Below, piece after piece: positions 55,260 through 64,000 of a stretch of 64,000 bases of DNA. A program made the position numbers and the translations under genes. How positions within the stretch are numbered: position 1 is the first letter of the stretch; every line of letters starts with the position of its first letter. The notes beneath the pieces were generated by a model, which ran no database searches, had not been told where the DNA came from, and saw only the letters and a list, made by a program, of their open reading frames with translations. The stretch is from Closterium sp. NIES-65 (Eukaryota > Streptophyta > Zygnematophyceae > Desmidiales > Closteriaceae), in assembly GCA_948144175.1 (NCBI GenBank), contig CANXME010000550.1, positions 1 to 64,000 of the forward strand. Direction: 5' to 3'.

Positions 55260-57060
55260 ATCAGATAACCACCTCAGTATCCCATGATCTCATCACCCCA
55301 AGATCGCATCCACCCCATGGCAGAGCACCGTGGCAGGGTGCACTAGGTGTGCTGAGTGCAGCCGTCACTATCCCTTCCCCTTACACTTTCCCATTTCCAC
55401 CCCTTTCTCCCTTTCCCTCCTGTAGCCCCTCCGATTCTCCATCCCGATTGCCATCCGCACCTCTCCAGGTGAACACAGTGCAGCAAGCAGCGTCCATCAC
55501 ACTGCTCCAATCCGCCTATCCTGCATCACCTCATTGCTCTCTCTTGCTCCCTCTCACCACCCTTCTCCCCTATCACCCACCAGTGTGCATAGTCCTGTCA
55601 GTAGCATCCACCCCCTGCCATCTCTACACCCACACATTGATCAGCAAGCCCTCATCTCTACACTGAGGTGAGTAGTGCGTTGTATCGAACCTGCTTCTAC
55701 CGAAACGGGTCTCTCCTCTAATTTGTGATCTGGCTTGCTGCCACTGCCATTGGCAACTCATCATCTCTCGTGTCCACCCATCAATTTGGAGGAGTCAGTC
55801 TCATGGTCTTATTGCTTCATCACACGTTCACCCCATCCACACAGCACCATCCCCATTACCCCATCAACCAATCAGACCATCACCTCTTCACCCAACCAGC
55901 TCTTTGCCTCATCATCCCATCACCCCATCACCCCATCCCATGATTGGTGGGGCGCATGGTGCAGGCCGGTGGTACGGGTTGGTGGTTTGCCGTCCACAAA
56001 AGTGAGGAGCTGCCCTTGATCTCCCCTACCTTTCCATTTTCCCTTCAATCCCAACAGTCCCTATTTTGCAGGCGCAGAGCCAACATCGCCAGCGTTAGAG
56101 CAGTGAGCTGTCTCAACAGTGGACTGGCTCATTCCAATTGGGCGCCTTTCCACCAGGCACTGAGCTCTGCTAGTTCTCAGCCTTCATCCTCCCTGCCTGC
56201 CCTGCCTTCCCTTCCTTCCCTTACCACCCTCGACTACCATTACCAACCCCTACTCTGCAGGCAGTACCCGGCAGGTGCAAGGCCAAGATCCCCACTCTCA
56301 TCACCGTCGCCTTCATTGAAACCTTGGGGACCTCTGGCACTTGGCTTTGCCTCGTCCCAGCCTTCACCATCCTCGCCCTCGCAATAGAGAGCAGCTCATT
56401 GCTCAACGATGTTGATTTCTGATTTCCGCGATTTGTCATTGCGTGGATGCTGCTGAATGGAAGTCTGCTGCTGCTGCTCTCCAAGGGTGGCGGCATGATC
56501 TTGTCCTTCCTTGCCCATTGATCCCCATTTTGAGAGTGTCAAGTCGTTCTACTTCTAAACAGCAGCTGGCTAGTTATGTTGCCCAGGAGTGACGGCATGT
56601 TCCTGTTATTATTACCCACGGATCCCTCCGACATTTGACCATCTGGCATCAATGCAAGAACTTCTCTTTGGTGTACCGATGCAAGGAGGGGAAACAGATG
56701 AAGGTGAAATGGAACACAACTAGAGGGGATGGATCCTCACCTGACTGCCTCCCACCGACGCCACCACCAACCCCACCAGCAACCGAGGGGAAAGGGTGGA
56801 CTCGTTTGCAGCGGACCTGGCTATATGCATTTGGTCAATCTGATAAGCACTTGAGATAATTGGTAACTTCATTCAAACTAGCCCAATTTTGCATATTTGG
56901 CAAGTAAGCAGTGCAGATATAACTTGGGGCAAACAGAGAAAAAAGGGTATCACTTTTTGAACTTAAAAAGGTCCTCATTAGACCAGGGGGACTCACTTTC
57001 CAGTTATATCCAGAAAAACAGCCGCATCTTGTCTAGGTTGCGGAACCTGCCATTCTGATT
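55260..57060. other. no gene recognised
   Basis: C/T- and CA-rich sequence with CCCCATCA words around 55850-55940. A plus-strand stretch at 56275-56390 (after CGGCAG) is hydrophobic in one frame (TLITVAFIETLGTSGTWL), but no flanking exons support it. Confidence 0.35.
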
Positions 57061-57210
57061 TGATCAACGGAACTCATGCTGGTGGATAGCAGCACATGTG
57101 AGGATAAGCTGGAGTCTGGGGTGCCGCGGTGAGAGAGAGGATACGCGGGGGAGCGATGATACGCTGGGGGGCGGACGACTAGAGCGAGGCGGGGTGGTGC
57201 AGCAGCTAAA

Positions 57211-57393
57211 GTTGCTCGGAGGGCCTGCCCGGGTGGTGAGGGAGGAGCTCATCAGTGAGCTTTTGCACCCGATGGCCTTCAGACGACTTTTGAGTCGACT
57301 CAAAAGACAGCTAGAGTTGGTCCGAGGGCCTGCCCCCGGGTGGTGAGGGAGGAGCTCATCACTGAGCGCGTGCACCTGATGGCCTTCAGACTC
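57211..57393. repeat. 105-bp-spaced direct duplication around a palindrome
   Basis: GAGGGCCTGCCC...GATGGCCTTCAGAC occurs at 57211-57284 and 57316-57391. Between them, 57287-57306 is a perfect 20-bp palindrome centred on GAGTCGACTC. Confidence 0.8.
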
Positions 57394-57419
57394 ACGTGCC
57401 TTGTTGCGCGACAGCCTGC

Positions 57420-57600
57420 CACACAGCACACACATGCACACGCATGCACACACACGCACGCGCGCACGAGCGCACACGCGCACACACAGACACACGCGCA
57501 CGCACGCACGCACGCACTCGTACACACACACACACAAACAACCCCCCCCCCCCCCCACTCCCCCCTCCCCCTCCCCCTCTCCCCCCCCCCCTCCTCCCAC
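57420..57600. repeat. CA/CG microsatellite followed by a C-rich tract
   Basis: CACACA/GCACGCACG runs followed by poly-C lie just downstream of the 57617 splice donor (minus sense), so probably in an intron of the transporter gene. Confidence 0.85.
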
Positions 57601-57616
57601 ACCCACACCCACCCAC

Positions 57617-60250
57617 CATGCAGAAGGCGAGGACGCCCCCCACGGGCATGACGGCGAGGGTCCAGAGGGCGTGAGGCCACGTGTCAAAGTAGGGCAAGGA
57701 GGCGAGCGAGGACCACGGCTCGTGCAGCAGCGAGAAGATGCCGCACACAAGCGCCATCACGGGCGCCAGATACTGCAGCAACGTGAGCAAGGTTGGTGGG
57801 AGGCAAGGGGAACTAGGAGGACTGGGAAGGAGATAGTGGCATGAGGATGGCGTGACCATAGCAAATATGCGAGGAAGGGTGAGAAACCGGAGGATTGTGG
57901 CGTGTGGGAGAGCAAGCACAGCACACAGGCACTGTGGAGCTGGGGCTGCACCCGGCAATATGAGGTGAGTGAGGAGGAAGGGGCAACGCGACAGATGCTT
58001 ACCAAGTGTGTCCCTCTGTCACCAGTAGAAGCGACGACAGCATGGTGAGATGGTGAGTAGATGTTGTGAACGTAAAGGGTAAACAGGAGACGAAAAGAGT
58101 GGGTTAGTCGGTTGATGCAGCAGCACACATAGCAGCACAACAGCAGCACAGCAGCACACAGTAGCACAGCAGCACACAGCAGCACACAGCAGCAGTGAGC
58201 AGCAGCTTACCTGGAGGAGCACTTGCAGCAGCACCCATCGGAGACCCGCCATGAATGAGGCCAGCATGACGAGGATGAAGCCCAGCAGCTCAAACTCCGT
58301 CTCCCCCACCACTGGGAGCACCACACGCCACTCGAGGGCACACCACACGGAATGTCAAAAGCGCGAATTAAGTCAAAGAACTCTGCTCGACGCCCATGTA
58401 TAAATCAGGCGTTGCGTTGCAATGCTGATTGGGGGGTGGAGCGCACGGAAATGGTAGTGATACAAGAGGAAAACTGAGGCACGGTAGAAAAAAATGTTGG
58501 ATGGTCATCGAATTACCCTCCCAGCCCCCTCCCCCTTCCGTTCTCCCTTCCGTTCCCCCTCGCCCCCCCCTCCCCACCCTATGCCGAGCACGCCGACGGA
58601 GATGATGAGCCTGGTGCCCACCCATGCTTCTACTCTATGCATCGCAACGTGCTGTGTGTGTGGAGCGCACCCAAGTTTGAGTGCCACACTGGACCTTTTC
58701 TGCAACGGATAAGATATCACAAACACTTTTGAGTACACCCACGCTTGAGCAAACCCCCGTAAGCGGATCATTTTGACCAAGGAGACTGCAGTGAATGAAG
58801 CGGATAAGATATCGCACAGTGACGACGAGGGAGAATAAGGGCGGGACAGCGTACCATGGAGTAGAAGGTGCGGGTGACGAGCGCGAGGGAGAAGCTGGAG
58901 AGGGCAATGTCAAGCGATGTGGCCACTGCCGTGGGCACCACTGCATGCACGGGGCAGAGCACACAGGGCACAGGCCAACACACGTTTAAACAAGTAAGCA
59001 TCCATTAGAAAGCCGCCTGAACCGAACCAGCCTCAATGGACAAGTTGCAGAACGTGCAAGCACGAGTTCCTGAGCGCGCCCATCCCCATTCTCAATCCCT
59101 CCCTCCCACCCACACGGCGAACCTCGCACGAAGTAGTCGCGCCAGGAGATGGGGGAGGCGGGCAGCCACAAGTGGCAGCAGAGGTGACTTTTGAGGCTAC
59201 TCAAAAGTCAGTTGACTAGAAACACTTTTGAGTCAACTCATCAAGTTACCTCGCACCACGTGACCGATCAGTACCTTGTTGTACCTGCCCACCCACCCAC
59301 GGCCACCACCGCCCCGCCACCCACCCACCCACCCATCCATTCACCACCGCCCCGCCCGTGCGTACATGCATGGCGATGCGATAGTGCAATGCATAGCGGG
59401 AGTGCACAGGTACAGCAGGGGGCGATAAAGGGTTGCTTGCAAGGGGAGATAGGAACGGGCGAAAGGGCCCTTTAGATGGATGGCCAGCCCAGTGAGCAAT
59501 TTGATCACGCCCTGGGGGAGTGGCAACTACAGGGAGGGTGGCTACACAGGAAAAGCGACATGCTTACAGGGAGCGCGGCATGCTACAGCGCCATGCTTAG
59601 AGCAGCATGCTTACAGGGAGCGCGGCATGCTACAGCGCCATGCTTAGAGCAGCATGCTTACAGGGAGCGCGGCATGCTACAGCGCCATGCTTAGAGCAGC
59701 ATGCTTACAGGAAGCGCGGCATGCTACAGCGCCATGCTTAGAGCAGCATGCTTACAGGGAGCACGGCATGCTACAGCGCCATGCTTAGAGCAGCATGCTT
59801 ACAGGGAGCGCGGCATGCTACAGCGCCATGCTTAGAGCAGCATGCTTACAGGGAGCGCGGCATGCTACAGCGCCATGCTTAGAGCAGCATGCTTACAGGG
59901 AGCACGGCATGCTACAGCGCCATGCTTAGAGCAGCATGCTTGCAGGGAGCGCGGCATGCTACAGCGCCATGCTTAGAGCAGCATGCTTACAGGGAGAGCG
60001 CCGTGCTGAAGGTGTGCCAGAGCAGCACGAGCAGCACCACCTTAACCGCCGACCACAGCCACGGCGCGCACCATGGCGACACGCGCAACGCCGATGCTGA
60101 CCCAGCAACGTCATCTTCCAGGTCCGCTGGCACGATAACATCTTCGCTATTCGCCATAGGCCGACTCGATTCCATGATCGATTTGACCTGGATGGCATTG
60201 CTTGTGGCAAGTCGCGGCGAGAGCAGCGCTTGGCTCTCATTGGTCGACAT
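57617..60250 (-). CDS. SLC35C2-like nucleotide-sugar transporter (TPT/DMT family), partial
   Basis: Recognised exons: 60250-59991 (start MSTNESQALLSP; first span VVLLVLLWHTFSTALSL), about 59187-59123 (SPISWRDYFVR), 58940-58855 (VVPTAVATSLDIALSSFSLA to TFYSM), 58311-58211 (VVGETEFELLGFILVMLASF to LLQVLLQ) and 57772-57617 (YLAPVMALVCGIFSLL, later MPVGGVLAFCM). Phases agree at 59123/58940 and 58211/57772. A short exon near 58640-58600 (RLIISVGVLG) is probable. The family moves nucleotide sugars across Golgi/ER membranes with about ten spans. Family resemblance is strongest to SLC35C2 (SWRDY...PTALATALD, EGFALVLGASF). Exons for the second span, KSS region and C-terminal spans were not found, so the gene may be diverged or incomplete. 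Confidence 0.7.
59558..60000. repeat. 47-bp minisatellite copying the exon 1 splice donor
   Basis: Nine full units of exactly 47 bp plus a partial, nearly identical. On the minus strand each begins GCTCCCT|GTAAGCATGC, the same as the transporter's exon 1 donor at 59991/59990. The array therefore starts at the exon-intron junction and extends into intron 1. Confidence 0.95.
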
Positions 60251-61805
60251 GATGGCGAACAGGAACAGCTACGATGGTCAACCCTAAACTCCGCACTAAT
60301 GAATTCTCGTGGCAGGGTGGCGTGGAGATTCGATCATAGCTCTCAACGCGAAGAGATGGACGAACGCGACTGAGTGTCGCACACAGGGTCGCCAGATCGC
60401 AAAATGCTGCGCTTGGAGCTTTTTTCCAGATAGCGCGTTTTGAGACGTCTCTAAACTAGATTGCTGCGCTTGGAGCTTTCTTTCAGAGCGAGATCGACCC
60501 GAGCAGCGAGCGACTGCACGCGCTAGTCGCTCAAAATGCGGCGCCACTCTGTAGGACGCCGTGACGGAAGCAGGGAAGCGCCAGATACGCCCAAAAAAAA
60601 AAAAAAAATCAGCATTCGGTATCAGTGCGCTTGTGATCGCTTGTGAATCCGGATACCACAAGCGCTTGTGATAACTAGAAACGCCACGCGACTCGTAGAT
60701 TTTGCGGAAACTAAGATGGTGGGAGGAGCATGTGAGCATATGTGTGTGCCCGACATTGCAAGAGCCCACTTGAACCTATTCTACGACAGTAGTTCAGCTT
60801 GCATGGTTTGCCTAGTTGATGCTCGGTTACCACTCGCCTCATTCAACGAAGAAGCACGAAGTTGCAAAAGTACAGCTAGTGGGGTACTACAAACAAATGT
60901 TGGTCGACAAACCAACAAAGGAATACGAACCATGTTTAGGATGGCAACAGCTGACTCACAAGCTCAGGCATCGAATTTGGAGTCGCGTCCCAAATTCGTA
61001 CCTTGATTACGGCCGTGCTTGGGCGAAATGAGAACGACGCAGGGCCTGCTTGTTTGGCAGTTCACTTCGCGGAACTAATAGGTGTGCGAGATAAATTTCA
61101 TCTCGCAAAACACGGGTGGTAACATACAAATGGCAATCGGCTGTGGATTCTGAAATGGAACGGTTGTGTCGAACTCGAAATTCGAGTACTGGGTCATAAT
61201 CTGACCTCCCGTATGACTCCTTCCTACTACACCTGATGCCTATTTCAGTCCCCTTCTCCATCTTCCCCTGTGCTCCTCTCTCGTGCACGCCCTCCCCATG
61301 GGGAGAATGGGACTGTATTTGGGTAGGCTAGCGTGTCTTGTCTGGGAAACTCGAAGAACTTATTCGAGGTCAAGAATATCTTAGTTTGTTCGTGGGCCAG
61401 TAACGCGCGGGCCGTTGGCTGTGAATGTCGACCACTGGGCGTATGGAATGGCAGTGAGTGTGTTCAGAGTGGGCGGTTGAGTGAGCATTAGGGTGTACAG
61501 CTATGTCTAGCCACCATAATCTGAGTCGTGACGCATACTAGGCGTGCATTGCAAGAGCGCTATCTCCCATCGCAAGAGAAGGCGACTCGAATCGCCTCTA
61601 CGAACCACTACGACTCGCGGCGGCGCCATTCCCTTTGCGACTCGTACTATACTCCGCGCATCCTGTGCTCTCGTCACTATTTTTTGGTCCGCTCGCTCCG
61701 TCGCAACACTTTCGAATTTGCCGCGTCGCGCCATCACGCGCCACGCGCTGCAGATCGACGTACCGCGCCGCCGCTGGGACACTTCGAGCCGCGGAAACGA
61801 TAGTC
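60251..61805. other. upstream region of the transporter; no gene recognised
   Basis: It contains an A-run at 60594-60608. The open frame at 60668-61006 has no recognisable domain. This is likely the shared upstream region of the minus-strand transporter and a plus-strand gene starting near 61.8 kb. Confidence 0.4.
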
Positions 61806-61809
61806 TAAG

Positions 61810-61824
61810 AAACCCTAGTTAGAG
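61810..61824 (+). promoter_or_regulatory. telo-box next to a 5' UTR splice donor
   Basis: AAACCCTAG (61810-61818) is followed at 61824 by GAG|GTAAGC. In land plants and charophytes this arrangement is common in short 5' UTR exons of housekeeping genes. A plus-strand gene whose first intron contains the minisatellite at 62.2-63.8 kb is inferred; its coding part would lie beyond the window. Confidence 0.4.
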
Positions 61825-62027
61825 GTAAGCCTCCCCATCCATTCCCCGGTCAGACCTTCGCTTTCAAATCTTTGCAAGCCTGAGGCTCACAACTCATGGT
61901 CTAGGCGCTTATAGTCTGTCAGAGGGGGTCGATGCGCAACTGTTGGTTACACACGGAGTTGCTTACGGATTCTGCACACTGCCAAGAGACTTGCAGAGCC
62001 CCTTGACGCATTCGTTGCCCTTATTAG

Positions 62028-63830
62028 CATTGCTGCTTTCGCCCTGGTTCACGGAGTCACGCTGTCACTCACCCAGGCAATGACCGTCCAAGCATGTGAC
62101 CCAGCTCAGGCTGTGACCTAGCCTGGACCCTGCGGCCCTTTTTACATCTAAGCTCATTAACCATTATACCATTATGCTCTCACTGACCTGGGCTCTCACT
62201 GACATGGGCTCTCGTTGACCTGGGCTCTCGTTGACCTAGGCTCTCGTTGACCTGGGCTCTCGTTGACCTGGGCTCTCATTGACCTGGGCTTTCATTGACC
62301 TGGGCTTTCATTGACCTGGGCTCTCGTTGACCTGGGCTCTCGTTGACCTGGGCTTTCATTGACCTGGGCTCACATTGACCTGGGCTCTCATTGACCTGGG
62401 CTTTCATTGACCTGGGCTCTCATTGACCTAAGCTCTGATTGACCTGGGCTCTTGTTGACCTGGGCTCTCATTGACCTGGGCTCTCCTTGACCTGGGCTCT
62501 CGTTGACCTGGGCTCTCATTGACCTGGGCTCTCATTGACCTAAGCTCTGATTGACCTGGGCTCTCATTGACCTGGGCTCTCGTTGACCTGGGCTCTCATT
62601 GACCTGGGCTTTCATTGACCTGGGCTCTCATTGACCTGGGCTCTCATTGACCTGGGCTCTCATTGACCTAGGCTCTGATCGACCTGGGCTCTCATTGACC
62701 TGGGCTCTCGTTGACCTGGGCTCTCAGTGACCTGGGCTCTCGTTGACCTGGGCTCTCATTGACCTGGGCTCTCATTGACCTAAGCTCTGATTGACCTGGG
62801 CTCTCATTGACCTGGGCTCTCGTTGACCTGGGCTCTCATTGACCTGGGCTTTCATTGACCTGGGCTCTCATTGACCTGGGCTCTCATTGACCTGGGCTCT
62901 CATTGACCTAGGCTCTGATCGACCTGGGCTCTCATTGACCTGGGCTCTCGTTGACCTGGGCTCTCATTGACCTGGGCTTTCATTGACCTGGGCTCTCATT
63001 GACCTGGGCTCTCATTGACCTGGGCTCTCATTGACCTAGGCTCTGATCGACCTGGGCTCTCATTGACCTGGGCTCTCGTTGACCTGGGCTCTCAATGACC
63101 TGGGCTCTCGTTGACCTGGGCTCTCATTGACCTGGGCTCTCATTGACCTAAGCTCTGATTGACCTGGGCTCTCATTGACCTGGGCTCTCATTGACCTGGG
63201 CTCTCATTGACCTAGGCTCTGATCGACCTGGGCTCTCATTGACCTGGGCTCTCGTTGACCTGGGCTCTCAGTGACCTGGGCTCTCGTTGACCTGGGCTCT
63301 CATTGACCTGGGCTCTCATTGACCTAGGCTCTCATTGACCTGGGCTCTCATTGACCTGGGCTCTCATTGACCTAGGCTCTGATCGACCGGGCTCTCATTG
63401 ACCTGGGCTCTCGTTGACCTGGGCTCTCAGTGACCTGGGCTCTCGTTGACCTGGGCTCTCATTGACCTGGGCTCTCATTGACCTAAGCTCTGATTGACCT
63501 GGGCTCTCATTGACCTGGGCTCTCATTGACCTGGGCTCTCGTTGACCTGGGCTCTCATTGACCCGGGCTTTCATTGACCTGGGCTCTCATTGACCTGGGC
63601 TCTCATTGACCTGGGCTCTCATTGACCTAGGCTCTGATCGACCTGGGCTCTCATTGACCTGGGCTCTCGTTGACCTGGGCTCTCAGTGACCTGGGCTCTC
63701 GTTGACCTGGGCTCTCATTGACCTGGGCTCTCATTGACCCGGGCTCGGACTGACTTGGGCTTTAATCTAGGCTCTCATCAATTGCCTGGTGTGTTTCGTT
63801 GCCCTGGTTCAGACACTCACGCTGTCACTA
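62028..63830. repeat. imperfect direct repeats flanking the 16-bp array
   Basis: CGCCCTGGTTCACGGAGTCACGCTGTCACT (split: 62039-62068) and a close copy GCCCTGGTTCAGACACTCACGC at 63801-63822 bracket the array. Confidence 0.6.
62174..63770. repeat. 16-bp minisatellite, about 100 copies, with 240-bp higher-order repeat
   Basis: The basic unit is TGACCTGGGCTCTCAT. Variants (CTCGTT, TTTCATT, CTAAGCTCTGATT, CTAGGCTCTGATC, CTCAGTG) recur in fixed order. For example, the 180 bases from 62521 and those from 62761 are identical, giving a 15-unit, 240-bp higher-order period. A period of 16 shifts frame, so it is noncoding. Confidence 0.95.
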
Positions 63831-64000
63831 CGCAGTCAAGAATTACCACGATTTGAAATGGATCTCTTAGCGCTGCTAACATAGTAGAAACAGCCTAAAG
63901 CTAATCGCTAGGTGCCCAAGTTAGAAACAGTCTATGCTTGATTTCAGGGTGCGAAGGTAGAGCAACCCAAAGCTGATGACTAGGTTATCTCTGACCTAAC

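Noticed and set aside
57400..57850. His/Thr-rich and Pro-rich frames over the CA/C-rich tract
   Set aside because: They are microsatellite translations; the transporter exon on the minus strand explains the coding signal next to it.
59558..60000. CRISPR-like array of 47-bp direct repeats
   Set aside because: The units are contiguous without unique spacers, and the context is an intron of a eukaryotic gene; it is a minisatellite.

Overview
The window looks like nuclear DNA from a streptophyte alga (a charophyte in the broad sense). There are no bacterial operons. Genes are split by introns with GT-AG, and in two places GC-AG, borders. There is a plant-type LRR receptor kinase, an AAACCCTA telo-box beside a 5' splice site, and many transposons and minisatellites. 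The strongest lineage hint is a Ty3/gypsy element whose polyprotein carries a C5 DNA methyltransferase. Retrotransposons with such a fusion have been reported from charophytes and dinoflagellates. The species cannot be named from sequence alone.

Layout. From 1 to 5.3 kb there are short tandem repeats and a 292-bp TA-flanked MITE inside a GA-rich array. From 5.3 to 12.7 kb, on the minus strand, lies an LRR receptor-like kinase whose exons join in frame from the LRRs through a Cys-rich segment, a (VPTPSPSP)n linker, one membrane span and a complete RD-type kinase. Upstream of it (to about 37.8 kb) the same minus-strand 72-bp LRR exon recurs four more times, each with intact splice sites, inside repeated intron-like modules. 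This is either one very long gene with duplicated LRR modules or a gene followed by a decayed tandem array. Transposons sit between the modules: two non-autonomous hAT-like elements (9.5 and 13.0 kb), a complete but mutated Ty1/copia element (15.4-22.9 kb, 133-bp LTRs, 5-bp TSD), and an intact autonomous hAT element (27.4-31.8 kb, 14-bp TIRs, 8-bp TSD, four-exon transposase). At 34.3-34.6 kb there is an array of hairpins with changing but still paired stems.

From 39.3 to 46.9 kb lies an apparently intact Ty3/gypsy element with LTRs that look identical and one 2147-residue ORF: gag, zinc knuckles, protease, DNMT3-like methyltransferase, RT, RNase H, integrase. It is the most notable object in the window.

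From 47 to 57 kb the sequence is poorly recognisable, with duplicated blocks, exon-like tandem units and G/C-rich simple repeats. From 57.6 to 60.25 kb, minus strand, there are exons of an SLC35C2-like nucleotide-sugar transporter (TPT/DMT family). A 47-bp minisatellite in its first intron copies the exon 1 splice donor about ten times. The last 2 kb hold a likely 5' UTR exon of a plus-strand gene and a roughly 100-copy 16-bp minisatellite with a 240-bp higher-order period.

Recurrent theme: introns here grow by tandem duplication that starts at splice junctions and by transposon insertion, while exon phases stay intact.
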